From Entoloma clypeatum (lineage: Eukaryota > Basidiomycota > Agaricomycetes > Agaricales > Entolomataceae): DNA of 64,000 bases. Below, piece by piece: positions 50,100-61,470 of this stretch (position 1 is the stretch's first letter; every line of letters starts with the position of its first letter). Below the pieces are notes generated by a model that made no database searches, was not told the DNA's origin, and saw only the letters and a program-made list of their open reading frames with translations. The DNA is taken from positions 1,054,001 to 1,118,000 of the forward strand of contig OY751490.1 of the NCBI GenBank assembly GCA_963565915.1, in the 5' to 3' direction. Position numbers and translations under genes: made by a program.

Positions 50100-52301
50100 T
50101 CAATCAGCCTTCCTCATCGTATACCTCTCCCAGCTCGGATAAACCACACATCCCGCCTTCACGATCTCCCGCATATCCCTCATCTTCACGGACCTCTCCG
50201 ATTTCGCGTGTCCGTTTTCCCTTCCTTTCTCTTTCCTTTTCTCCGCCTCCACCTCTTTCTCCTTATCTTTCCCCTTCCCAATCACATCACCCTTCCCCTT
50301 CCCCTTCCCCCCCTTCTGTTCTGCCCCTCCACCACCACCACCAGCTTTACCCTCTTTATCCCTATCATTTCTCTCCTTTCCCCGCGACAACGCAGGCATC
50401 GCCACAATCTTCACCCTCCTCTCGTCCGCTCTTGTCCGTGGCCAAGGACACGAAGGCAGCTGCGTCACGGCCTGGCCCGCATCCCGACCCACGTTCGGAT
50501 TTGTATTCGGAGAAGCCGACGACGACGACGATTGACCTCTGGCAGCCAGCGACCCCTGCTCCTCTGCGCTGTCTTCCGAATGCGGGTGTATCGACTGAGA
50601 AGCCGAGGGAGGGAGAAGCGCCGCGAGCTCGGCTAGAGCTTCCGTGTTTGTGGGTTGAAGGCCGAGGACCGCATTGAGGTCTGAGGAAGGGGGGAGATGG
50701 GGAGAGGGGGTGTTATGGTTTGAGAGGTAGATAAGTGATGCGCATATAGCTTGAGAACGCACCCCGGATGGCACCCTCCGTTTTGTGCAGCATCTTCCGT
50801 GCGCGGGCGCGGCGGAAGTAGCCCTTGGTGCTGCGGTGCTGGCTCAGGGCTTTGGTGCATGCTTTCTCGGCTTCTATCCAGCTGGTTTGATTGTGGTATT
50901 ACAGTGGGGTAAATCTGGGACGAAAGGAATATGACGTACTTTTTCAGCTTCAAATGCGCAGCAGCAAGATTGAGCTGGTAATGAGGCAGTTCAGGCTCCA
51001 TGTCGTACGCGGTTTCGTAATGTTTTACAGCAGAGCCGAAGTCGCCCTTTCTGAATGCGGTGTTTCCCTATCAGACACACATGTAAGAACATCTCCCGAA
51101 AGAAAGTGCTAAAAGTGCTCGGGCATACCTCTTCCTTTTCTCTCTCAGCCTTGAGATACCTCCAGTCCATCATCTCCGAAATCGTCATGTCCTCCGCTCC
51201 CTTCTCCGCGCCGCCAAAATCCAGATCCACCTCCCAAATATCCTCCTCCTCCTCAGTCTCCCACCCAAACACGCCCCACCCCCTCCCGTCCCACTCCCGC
51301 TGCTTCCCCGCGCGCACCCTCTCCCCCTCCTCCTCCTCCCTCACCGTGCGCTCACACACCTCGCCCAGATGATCGCTCGAGCACCCACACTCACACCACT
51401 TGCTCGTCAGCTTCTCCCTCAACACGAGCCCGTACCCGCGCACGTCGAACTCGGCCGCGACGCCCCACAGCGTCTGCGCGAGGCGGTCATAGGAAACACG
51501 CACGCGCTCGCGCCAGTCCGCATCCCAGTCGGCCGCGGCGCTGCGGTTGAGGATGCCGAACTTGAGCTCGCACGCTTCTTTAAGCGCTTCTTGGCCTTCG
51601 TGGAGCGAGCCGAGGTGCGGGGGCTTGGAGACGGCTGCGGGGGGCGCAGATCCGAGGGCGTCGAGGTGCGATTTAAGGGCGGGGTGGTACGGCAGAAGCC
51701 GCAGTGTGTGGAGGCCGCGTTTGGTGCAGATGGGGACGTTGTTCGACATGGCCTGGGGGTCTTGTTTGTGAATTTAATTTGTCATGAAGGACGGGGGGAG
51801 GGGGAAACGCACGAAATGCCGGAGGGCCGTGTACGACCAGAGGACGCTCTTGGTAGCAACCCTCTCCCCCGCCTGACGCATGTCCATGCCCACCGCCGCG
51901 CGGAAAAAGTCCTTGATCTCCTCGCAGTCGTGGTTGTGCACGAGCCAGCTGGGCCCGTAGAGGGATACGCAGCGCATGACGAAGGTGGGGAGGTGGACGA
52001 GGGCGATGCTGTAGAGGCGGGTGGAGAAGAGGCGGGCGATGTCCTGCTCGTAGCGGATGAGGAGGATGCGTGCGATGTCGCGCTCGAGGTGGGAGACGGC
52101 GGACATGGCCTGGGAGATGCTGCGGTCGACGAGCGGGTTGGACCGGCCGGCGTGGTGGGGGTGGTGGTGGTGGGGTGGTGTCATGTCTTTGACGTAGCCG
52201 CTGCCTTCCTTCCGGAGGAGACCAGAGGCTGAGCGCCGTTTTACATGGGAGTATTTTGCGGGCATGACGCTGTGGCTGCTTGAGTACGGCATAGGGTCCA
52301 C
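50100..52301 (-). CDS. TPR-repeat protein, five exons
   Basis: Exons 52301-51813, 51752-51129, 51067-50940, 50881-50763 and 50680-50100; all junctions have GT..AG ends and keep phase, giving 646 aa. The N-terminal half (HLERDIARILLIRYEQDIARLF; DFFRAAVGMDMRQAGERV) is helical and not assigned. A Cys-rich stretch CECGCSSDH lies mid-protein. Exons 3-5 form tetratricopeptide repeats (GNTAFRKGDFGSAVKHYETAYDM; NWIEAEKACTKALSQ; YFRRARARKMLHKTEGAIRDL), as in Hsp70/Hsp90 co-chaperones. The C-terminus is low-complexity Gly/Lys/Glu and then a compact end (VYPSWERYTMRKAD). A role in a protein complex is likely; the partner is unknown. The first ATG (52301) could be replaced by Met 52292. Confidence 0.85.
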
Positions 52302-52990
52302 GTATACTTATGCGACGTACCTTTTGTCTTTGAGGATTCAATTATGTAGATAGCGCTGACGCTGGCACTGGCGACGAGCTGGCAACAGTCGACGTCTTGG
52401 TGGCAGCGGAATACGTGGCAGTCGAGTTCTCGGCAAAGCTACTGAGAACTGGGCCTCCCGTTGTGGTCGATGAATAAACCGCGAGGATCGCTCATCATGT
52501 CCACCACGGAGGCACTGCTTCGGCTCCCGGCCTTTTTGATTATTCGACCACAGGCAGCTTTCAACCAAGCTGCAAACATTCGGTGCATACGACCACAAAA
52601 ATTGGTGTCTATGTTTTGTTATTTATGGTGTACAAGAGCCCAGATATGCAATCGTTATTGACGATCCCAGGGAAAAACCGTACCTCTGCTCGTACCCAAA
52701 GCGGCAGTCCGCACTGTCCGTACGACGGATCTCTATGAACTCTGGACTAACTGAAAATACACAGCCTGGATGACTTTCGAGAAGACATCACTCATGCCGT
52801 TCTCGGGAAGGCTCAGCCTTGCGGGTTGGACTGCCTTATTCAACAGTTCATCTACCTTGCCACGCTCCTGCAAGTTTCGTAAAAGCATACAATAACGTGC
52901 TTGGCCACATGTCCAACCTTCATACGAAAAACAAACTCCCGCTCCGTGATCCCTCACCACTTGACATTCGCTTTAAACGCAACGATTATT
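52302..52990. other. Region upstream of the TPR gene, no assigned gene
   Basis: The 5' side of the TPR gene contains a possible leader intron (GTACGT, plus-strand 52316-52321). On the minus strand, 52960-52733 reads SYEGWTCGQARYCMLLRNLQERGKVDELLNKAVQPARLSLP, which looks coding but belongs to no family I can name. Probably a relic. Confidence 0.35.
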
Positions 52991-53009
52991 TCGCACAAGT
53001 ATAAGGAAG

Positions 53010-54420
53010 GGGCCCCAGCCATACAAGCCAGAAACGCAAACGAAGGAATGAAGGGGAGGATGAGGACGAGGGCGAGGACGAGGGCGAGGACGCGGAAGAG
53101 AATGAGGAGCAAGATGAGGAAGATGAGCATGAGGTGGAAGAGGGCGACGCCCAGGGTGGATACAAGGACGATGGAGAGCAGCGGAAGCGTGATGCAGCGG
53201 ACTCGGAGGAGGAGTATCACTTGCCACCACATCGCACTTTCGGGTGGCGGCATGTGCTCTCTTGCTCAAAGTTCAACCTGCGCCCCGACACCATCCTATG
53301 AGGATACGAGTCGCAAGGCAACCCTCCCAGCCAAACTTCCAGACTTGCCCGCCCGCCCTTCTCAACTTCCACATCCCACGTCGGCCCAGAGTTCATCAGT
53401 TCAATACGGTCTCAATTTCAAACCGTCGAGACACAAGAAGGGGAAGGTGGATTCCACGGAAAATGCGCCCGACCAGTTGCCCAGACCATGATGAAGAATC
53501 GGGAGCACTCCCGACCCAAAACAAACTCAAGCGACGCTACACCAAAAGCGGCAAACTACGGCGCGGCGAAATCGAAAGACGCTATCTCTGCAAAGACATA
53601 GTTTTCCTCATATGCATTAGGGATGATATAACGTGTTCACCATGCGATCAACCTTTTCTTTGTTGGTGCCTCTCTGCGCTTCATCTTATGTCACACTCCT
53701 CATGTCCCTGTTAGATGCGCATTTGTGGATCTTTTACTTCGACAGGCAAGGCATTCTCCAATCGGATGGTATCCATCTCATCAAGGATCTTCCACGGTTT
53801 CTAGTTCTTCTCCTCGCATTCCAGCGTTTCAAACTTAATGATTGGGGAGTCATTCGAGAACTGAACCACTCGCCGCCCTTGGTTCATGACCCCCAGCCGT
53901 CGGAAAGAAGGAACACGACTTGTTCAAGTTAGGACCACGACGAACACGTCATGCGTTTCTCTGGGATCATGACAGCGCATGGCGACCCGAGTCTCTGGAA
54001 CTTTATGTTCAGCGCCGAACATAACTGCGGTGTTCTCGGGGATTATGATCTCACAATTTTCCTGGATAAACCTCTAGTGTGAGGGACGGAGAGGACGGGA
54101 ACCATCACTCTCATGGCGATCGAACTTTTGAAGGAGAAACACTGGGATGGCCTGATAAAACGTCAGTATCACCACGAGTGGAAGCCTTCATCTGGGTTCT
54201 TCCATTCGTCTTCCTTCGTTATCGAGACAAGGTTGTGATGCCAGACACAGTTGTTGAGAGCTGGATAACCTCCGACTACGAAACATGCCGAGAGATGAAG
54301 TCCGACTTTTGGTCCCTGATTATAGGACCAGGTCCAGCCTGGGTTCAAGAAGGTTTGGTGGGTTGTGTATGGTTTGCTGAGCTGGGTGGCCGATGAATAT
54401 CTGCTTCGGGTCGCTGAACG
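53010..54420 (+). pseudogene. FunK1-type protein kinase, decayed
   Basis: Pieces of a fungal FunK1 kinase in shifting frames: an acidic region (EDEDEGEDEGEDAEENEEQ, about 53050), then HLWIFYFDRQGILQSDGIHL (about 53725) typical of the N-lobe, FSGIMTAHGDPSLWNFMF with the HGD catalytic loop and GDYDL (about 53960-54050), RTGTITLMAIELLKE (about 54090) and VEAFIWVLPFVFLRYRD (about 54180). A TGA after KPLV (about 54079; CGA expected), a one-base shift between YHHE and VEAFIW, and at least one more break upstream inactivate it. Confidence 0.6.
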
Positions 54421-54429
54421 GAGACGTCG

Positions 54430-55650
54430 ACTACGAAGCTTACGAGTGGGTGGAGAAAAAGAAACGAGTGGACTAGAAGGAGAAGAAGAAGAAGAAGAAG
54501 AGCCTGAAATAACACCGGAGGAGATCCCATATATTAAAGTTCCCTTATTTGCGGCGCGGGCTGGCTTTGTAAAAAAACTGAGGGAGTTCAATGATGCGGA
54601 AGAGTCGTTGGAGGATGGATATCATCTTTTATCGACCCAACATCTGACTGCGCCCGGCCGCGAAATCCTGTTTCAGGTTGAAAGAGGTGACCGACGCTCA
54701 CTTCCTTGACCCCCTATGCTCCACATGCCGTCCCCTCCTGCCTATTGATTGATGTGCACGATTGTGGACCGTTTGGCGCCGTCTTTGCAAACGGTACTGT
54801 CTTCAACTCCGGGATCATTCTCTGGGGGTACGTATCCCGATCCTCTCACTTTATATCTTGAGTCTGATGGTGCACAGGTGCCAGGTGTTCAACGCGAGCC
54901 GAAGCGACTAATAGGTGATCCCTGCCATATCGTTGCGCGTACACTACGATCTCAGATCATCATTGATGCCGGCGCTTCCACTGAGAAATTTTCCAGCCGT
55001 CGCGCATCATGCCCAATCATGATCCAAAACAACGGGAGCTCCCTAGTGAAAACGGGGCCAATAGAAGTGCGTGTATTGTCATAACTCACTCGATGCAAGA
55101 GACATCCCTCATCATCAAAAGTCCCACTGCGGTTCGGATACTTTTTTCATTGTACTGCAGGCAGGTTCCCGGCCGATTCGAAGACAAATCGATGAGCGGA
55201 GAGAATTTTTCCAACGAAACAGTAAGTACAAAAGTAGCATTCCTCATTGGCTAGCAACCATACATTTTATCTTTCAACCAGTCAATCCAGAAAAGGTCAA
55301 GCGAGAAAAACATGTTCGTGTCATGCGTTTTCAAGATACTGAATTTTCCACGTTGTATTGGTGATTTGAATTTTACGAATAATCTGCATATTGAACATCA
55401 ATTTATAATTGGCCGCGGAGCTCAATGCAAGGTTCAGGCTACATTTTTTCGACATCGTTTTTTTCCCCGACTTTCGTTGAATTCATTTACAAGGACCTCT
55501 AACCGCACTTAGTAACCTACTATGCACTATACTCATTCTGCTAGTGGAGCTCTTATGACAAATCTTGGCGTCACATCTCCGACCCTCAGGCAATAAAAGG
55601 AGTTGCAACCGAGCTGCGACTGTCTCCCTTCGACATCCCAAGTTCGCGCC
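54430..55650. other. 1.2 kb without an assigned gene
   Basis: A plus-strand frame at 54365-54709 (GLEGEEEEEEEPEITPEEIPYIK) overlaps the kinase relic end and may be its continuation or chance. The rest shows no conserved domain. The last ~60 bases before 55651 contain CAATAAAAGG (about 55592), a possible TATA-like element of the dismutase gene. Confidence 0.4.
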
Positions 55651-56583
55651 ATGCGATTCTTCAAAGCACTCGCTGCAGCCGTGGCCGTGTGTCCCGCAAC
55701 GCTCGTCGCCTTGGTCGTGCCGCATTCGGTTATATACGGCGGCCCTGCAAACGACTCACCTGTGAGACACGCTGTCATGTCGCACACGCTGCCTGATCTG
55801 CCCTACGCCTACGATGCCCTCGAGCCCTATATCTCTCGCCAGATCATGGAGCTGCACCACAAAAAGCACCACCAGGCCTACGTGAACGGCCTTAACGCTG
55901 CCGAGGATTCCTATGCCAAGGCTTCGACGGTTAGAGAGCGCATCGCGCTCCAGTCAGCCATCAAGTTTAACGGCGGCGGTGCGTTACCCATCGTCGGGTT
56001 ATACATACATCATCGCGTCCGGTGTTCATAATATTTGCTTTGTTCTACTACGCAGGCGATATCAACCATTCGCTGTTCTGGAAGAACCTCGCTCCCGCAC
56101 GATCCGCGGGCAAGGGGAACGGCGGTATTTTGAAGGAGGGAAAGCTCAAGGACGCTATTGTATCTACCTTTGGAAGCGTCGATTCTTTTATCAAGGAGTT
56201 CAACGCGGCCACTGCTGCGATCCAAGGATCTGGCTGGGGGTGGCTCGTGAGTCCGAACGTTTTTCAGCTTGTAATTTGGGTTATCTTATCTAATGTAGGG
56301 CTTCGATCCCAAGACTGGGAGTCTTGAAATTACGACGACCCCTAATCAAGACCCTCTACTGTCACATCTCCCGATCCTTGGCGTCGATATCTGGGAGCAC
56401 GCTTTTTACCTCCAGTATCTAAACGTCAAAGCTGATGTGAGTCTTGTCACCGAGGGCGCGTTCATGGCGAGACGACTGACTCTTTTGCGAAAATTTTAGT
56501 ATCTGAATTCTATCTGGTCTGTAATTAACTGGGAAGAAGCCGAGAAGCGCTATAATGAAGGTCTTACTGCTCCCAAGCCGTAA
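55651..56583 (+). CDS. sod2: Fe/Mn superoxide dismutase, four exons
   Basis: Exons 55651-55978, 56056-56246, 56299-56436 and 56500-56583, all GT..AG, 246 aa. It converts superoxide to oxygen and hydrogen peroxide. Metal ligands are His69 in MELHHKKHH, His114 in GDINHSLFW, and Asp203 and His207 in DIWEHAFY. The Gln in IQGSGWGWL is the Mn-type second-shell residue. The first ~30 residues ([23 protein letters not shown]) are hydrophobic and could be a secretion signal or a poor mitochondrial leader; a shorter form from Met43 ([13 protein letters not shown]) would be cytosolic. All key residues are present, so probably functional. Confidence 0.93.
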
Positions 56584-56947
56584 GTAATATAGTTCATATC
56601 TTCGTCGGACTATACGCCTATGAACAAAAAACGAACGTGACGTTACTTTTGTTGAATATTCGCAGGTGTATCGCATGTAGCCATATCATACCGCAAAGTC
56701 AGCCCAACTGAAAACCTCATTTATTGTTGAGTTTGAAAGATATTCAACCAAAATGTAAACTGTACTTACAGCCATTTGCATAAACTATGATGAGTGAGTT
56801 ATGGCACTACTACTTACTATGGTGAATTCTTGGAGGACTCAATAGTAATAATATACAGTGACAATCAGACAACTTGAAAGACAAAGACAAGAGGCTAGTG
56901 ACAGATGAGTGAGACAAACAGACAATGATGGATTCGAGCTAAATGTG
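56584..56947. other. Spacer between convergent genes
   Basis: Shared 3' ends of the dismutase (plus) and the P-loop gene copy 1 (minus). 56820-56947 is repeated at 61348-61470 next to copy 3, so it belongs to the duplicated segment. No gene. Confidence 0.6.
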
Positions 56948-58492
56948 TTATGCCCCTCGCCTACGTTTACGGCCGGGGAGTACAGGAGTGTTGCCAGAAT
57001 TCTCGATAAGAGACAGAGGATTTCCATTCGTGCCGTTCGCAAGGGCACGATGAGCGCACTCCTCGAGTAAGATACCAGCTATGGCCTTCGCCCCGGAAAT
57101 ACCGTTGAAACGGTCGATCCATGTCCGAAGATCTTCTTCTTTCAATGTGCCTAACTTCTGAACAAACCGACGGGCAATCAGTTTCGACCTCAGATCAATG
57201 CGCCAACGGACGGATTCTGTCAATTTATCTGGAATCTTCGGAATCTGGACTATGATTCGATGACAGAGGCGTTCGTTGTACCCTTCGTCCGCTGCGATAG
57301 ATAGAGCCACTTGATGTAGCGTTTCCAGGGTTGCCAGGGTCAGAGCACCCTCGATACCCTGTTCAGCATTTCGCCAGTTTTCAATCGCGTGATATACATT
57401 GCGGGCGACGAGCCCACAAAGGCTAATGGCTGCAACTAACAGACACTCGAACGCGGCATCGGGGGTGAGCGGCGAGTCAGAGTTGCTAGCTGAAAGAGAT
57501 AGGACCTCGCGGACACTTTTGAACGCACCCATCGCCTCCCAGTTCACCTGGATAGTCTGAAACGCGAGCCGGAGCTTCACTAGGAGGGGCTTATAGAATA
57601 CCTGATAAGGTAACCTGCGAAGCATGGGGGGAAAGAAGATAATAGATGATAGGAACCTTACCCTCTCGCAAGTTCTTCATGTGTCCAAAGCGGTAAGCCA
57701 AGCCTTAGAGGGTTGTGCTGCTTAACCCAGATCTTGAATTGCTCGGGGTTGGGGGAGGCCGTCTGGACGGGGAAGCAGGGGCTGTCCCAAAGCAATGGCG
57801 GAGGGTGTCGTTCGTCTACCATATCAAACAATGACCAGATGAACCCTCCCTCTACCATGCACTCCGGGAGTTGAGGGTTTGAATTGACCGTGGAGGTGTA
57901 CACCTCGTCAAAATAGAAAAGCCAGAGGCGGTGGCCATCGGGAGAGAAGAGTACAATTTGGTCCTGTTGACGAAGGCGAACAAGGAGATAACGCTGAAAC
58001 ATGGTCTTGCCTGGCAGTGGGCATAAATTAAGCACTGGCGCAAGGTTTAAGGTGAGCAACGGCGTACCAGTGCCAGGCTGGCCAGTGATGAGAACACCCG
58101 TCCACGGAAACGCAAGACCGTAATTATAGACGCGCTTGAACACATCGGTGTACGAGTCGAGGACGATTATTGACTCCGTATATCTTTTCATTGGGTCCAC
58201 TTGGGGAAGAGTTACTACCCCGGGGCCGTTGGCATCGGGCCATTCTTGAGCGCGCCGCCATTTCTTGTCAAAATCCTTGAGTCTGGGAGATAAGTCCCAT
58301 TTCAACTTCGCCTCCTGGGGAAATCTCCACTTGGAGGGATCTATGCATATGAGCGGTTAATGGACAATCAAAGTAAGGCAATCACACCTCACCTCGGTTG
58401 ATATCTGCACGCTCCTGTTGCCGTTGATTCAGCTGCGGAAGATGGAATGGTACGGGAGAGGTGTCTTCTTTGTCTTTGGACGCCCCCTCCAT
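56948..58492 (-). CDS. P-loop Crinkler/RHS-like protein, copy 1
   Basis: Four exons: 58492-58393, 58340-58068, 58010-57662 and 57614-56948, 462 aa, phases consistent. MEGASKDKEDTSP start. Intron 2 falls inside the Walker A motif: splicing turns GQPGTG..KTMF into an intact GQPGTGKT. Further conserved parts are VLFSPDGHRLWLFYFDEVY, FIWSLFDMVDERHPPPLL, CFPVQTASPNPEQFKIWVKQ and LPLWTHEELARGLPYQVF. I recall this NTPase family from mushroom genomes, where it is linked to Crinkler/RHS-type proteins; substrate and role are unknown. The C-terminal domain (exon 4) ends RKRRRGA, perhaps a nuclear signal. It is arranged head to head with the kinase gene at 58591. Confidence 0.8.
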
Positions 58493-58590
58493 GGTTGATG
58501 ATGGGTTTCACTGCAGTCACAGTGTGACAGGCCTGATTCTAGTAAAGTATATGGTGTCTCAGTGGCTGGTGTTTGACTGTACCGTAGCAG

Positions 58591-59505
58591 GAATTGATGA
58601 CGAGAAACGGCTCGTGGGGCGTGGAGCGTTTGGAAGGGCGGTGGAGGGCATGTGGTGGGGCGGGGACGGGGCTGGCGATTTGAAGACCATTGCTGTCAAA
58701 GCTCTATATGTTAAGACGGGCCATGAAGCAGATCGAAGACGGGCGGAGGAGGTGTGTGTAGATGTCATTTTCCTCCGTTTTTCATCTTATGAAGGCTACT
58801 TTCAGTCATTCAGAAACGAAGTTCACATCTGGTGAGCGCAAGGGTACATGTACCTAGCCGATCTCTTATCTTCCGTGTAGGTCCCGCCTTTCACATCCCA
58901 ATATCCTCCCATTTTATGGCGCATGCTTAGAGTCGGCCCAAGTACGTTCCATATCCCATGGCACGAAGAGCATGCCTGATGTTTCCGCCTCTTCCAGCCC
59001 TTCATAATAAGCCCGCTTTGTACCTCTGGAAACGCCCTCATATATCTATATGCTCACGCTAACGCTGACCGTGTCCGACTGGTCCGTTCCCATGTCCCAT
59101 TCCGTCTGTTGTAAACTAACATTCAGTGGATCGCAGCTTCACGACATATCCCTCGGTATGATATACCTACACTCCCTGGGCATAATCCACGGAGACCTCA
59201 AAGCAGTCAGTCCTCATTCTTCCTCTTTGCTCTTGTCATGGCTTTGACATACTCTCTTCCAAAAGACAAACATCCTGCTGTCCACGACCTACACCACCAC
59301 TGCCCCTCGTGGCCTCATAGCAGACTTTGGCCTCTCCATCGTGCACGACCCCTCATCCTTCCCCTCCTCGCTTCGCTTCCCCTCCTCAGGCGCCAACTCA
59401 AGCTCTACCTTCGGCCGTCGTTCCTCAAGGCGCTCGTGAACCTCAACCTCAGCATCGTCACCTTTAATCACCCGCAAGCGCCGGGGCCGGCGTGTAATCG
59501 CGACG
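58591..59505 (+). CDS. Protein kinase, 5' end uncertain and 3' end lost in gap
   Basis: Exons from 58591 (KRLVGRGAFGRAVEG, glycine loop; IAVKAL, ATP-binding Lys) to 58751, 58806-58831 (SFRNEVHIW), about 58881-58940 (SRLSHPNILPFYGACLESAQ), about 58997-59065 (PFIISPLCTSGNALIYLYAHA), about 59138-59205 (LHDISLGMIYLHSLGIIHGDLKA) and 59266 on (TNILL..IADFGLS). Catalytic HGDLKATN and DFG are present, as in tyrosine-kinase-like kinases of Agaricomycetes. A TGA follows RRSSRRS at about 59436 (may be decay or a missed intron). The upstream first exon overlaps the start region of P-loop copy 1. Confidence 0.65.
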
Positions 59506-59705
59506 NNNNNNNNNNNNNNNNNNNNNNNNNNNNNNNNNNNNNNNNNNNNNNNNNNNNNNNNNNNNNNNNNNNNNNNNNNNNNNNNNNNNNNNNNNNNNNN
59601 NNNNNNNNNNNNNNNNNNNNNNNNNNNNNNNNNNNNNNNNNNNNNNNNNNNNNNNNNNNNNNNNNNNNNNNNNNNNNNNNNNNNNNNNNNNNNNNNNNNN
59701 NNNNN
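59506..59705. other. Assembly gap, 200 N
   Basis: Exactly 200 undetermined bases, a conventional scaffold gap whose true size is unknown. It lies between inverted copies of one gene, where assemblies often break. Confidence 1.
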
Positions 59706-60940
59706 TATACGGAGTCAATAATCGTCCTCGACTCGTACACTGATGCGTTCAAGCGCGCCTATAATTACGGTCTTGAGCTTCCGTGGACGGGTGTTCTCAT
59801 CACTGGCCAGCCTGGCACTGGTACGCCGTTGCTCACATTAACCTTGCGCCAGTGCTTAATTTACGCCCGATTCCAGGCAAAACCATGTTTCAGCGTTATC
59901 TCCTTGTTCGCCTTCGTCAACGGGACCAAATCGTACTCTTCTCTCCCGATGGCCACGAACTCTGGCTTTTCTATTTTGACGAGGTGTACACCTCCACGGT
60001 CACTTCGAACCCTCAACTCCCGGAGTGCATGGTAGAGGGAGGGTTCATCTGGTCATTGTTTGATATGGTAGACGAACGACACCCTCCGCCGTTGTTTCTG
60101 TACCGCCCCTGCTTCCCCGTCCAGACGGCCTCCCCCAATCCCGAGCAATTCAAGATCTGGGTTAAGCAGCACAACCCTCTAAGGCTTGGCTTACCGCTTT
60201 GGACACATGAAGAACTTGCGAGAGGGTAAGGTTTTTGTCATCTCATTATCTTCTTTCCCCCCATGCTTCGCAGGTTACCTTATCAGGTATTCTATAAGCC
60301 CCTCCTAGCGAAGCTCCGGCTCGCGTTTCAGACTATCCAGGTGAACTGGGAGGCGATGGGTGCGTTCAAAAGTGTTCGTGAGGTCCTATCTCTTTCCACT
60401 AGCAACTCTGACTCGCCGCTCACCCCCGATGCCGTGTTCGAGTGTCTGTTAGTTGCAGCCATCAGCCTTTGTGGGCTCGTCGCCCGCGATGTATATCACG
60501 CGATTGAAAACTGGCGAAATGCTGAACGGGGTATTGAGGGTGCTCTGACCCTGGCAACCCTGGAAACGCTACACCGAGTGGCTCTATCTATCGCAGTGGA
60601 CGAAGGGTACAACGACCGCCTCTGTCATCGAATCATAGTCCAGGTTCCGACGATTCCAGAAGATTTGACAGAATCCGTCCGTTGGCGCATTGATATGAGG
60701 TCGAAACCGATTGCCCGTCGGTTTGTTCAGAAGTTAGGCACATTGAAAGAAGCAGATCTTCGGACATGGACTGACCGTCTCAACGCTATTTCCGGGGCGA
60801 AGGCCATAGCTGGTATCTTACTCGAGGAGTATGCTCATCGTGCCCTTGCGAACGGCACGGATGGAAATCCTTTGTCTCTTATCGAGACTTCTGGCAACAC
60901 TCCTGTATTCCCCGGCCGTAAACGTAGGCGAGGGGCATAA
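59706..60940 (+). CDS. P-loop Crinkler/RHS-like protein, copy 2 (5' end in gap)
   Basis: Same gene as copy 1 in inverse orientation. Exons: gap to 59820 (SIIVLDSYTD..GQPGTG), 59877-60225 (KTMFQRYLLVRL to EELARG) and 60274-60940 (LPYQVFYKPLL to RKRRRGA). The introns sit at the same places as in copy 1, including the one splitting Walker A. No stop is seen in the part available. The N-terminal exon and half of exon 2 are hidden in the gap. Confidence 0.8.
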
Positions 60941-61470
60941 TACATCTAGCTCGAATCCATCATTGTCTGTTTCTCTCACTCACCCTCAGTAAAAAGGCCA
61001 TGTAGGCAATATGCAGATGATTGTCGCGTGAATTTCAGGGCATGCAGATTCGTGTGGATTTTGCGCTTTTTAGAAAATTTACATGATAATTACTGGCAAT
61101 TTGCCGGCTGTCATGAGAACTGCAATTCGCAGGCAGAGTGCTTCGTGAATTGATATGATACTATGCAGAAGGCTACACAAAACTGTCGTAATGTACGGAG
61201 ACTTAGTATAGAATGGAGCCATATTTATTGAAGGTGTGTGCAGCATTTCATCCATGCCTTATCCAAGCCTTATTAGATCTGTCGTCAGTGGAGCCAGGTT
61301 GGGCTACTGTACTATTACAAACCGGGTGTTCAGTCATGACCTTTACTGTGAATTCTTGGAGGACTCAATAGTTATATACACTGACAGTCAGATAACTTGA
61401 AAGACAAAGACAGGAGCCTAGTGACGGATGAGTGAGACAAACAGACAATGATGGATTCGAGCTCGATGTG
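60941..61470. other. Spacer with no gene
   Basis: The convergent 3' flanks of copies 2 and 3. The first ~50 bases after the copy 2 stop are the inverse of the flank of copies 1 and 3 (TCGAATCCATCATTGTCTGTTT). The remainder is AT-rich and featureless. Confidence 0.6.

Noticed and set aside
51369..52232. 287-codon plus-strand open frame
   Set aside because: It is the antisense shadow of the GC-rich first two exons of the TPR gene, which has consistent splice sites and conserved protein features on the minus strand.
59238..60035. Frame running through the 200-N gap
   Set aside because: Unknown bases have no stops, so the continuity is artificial; it joins a kinase frame to the P-loop gene.
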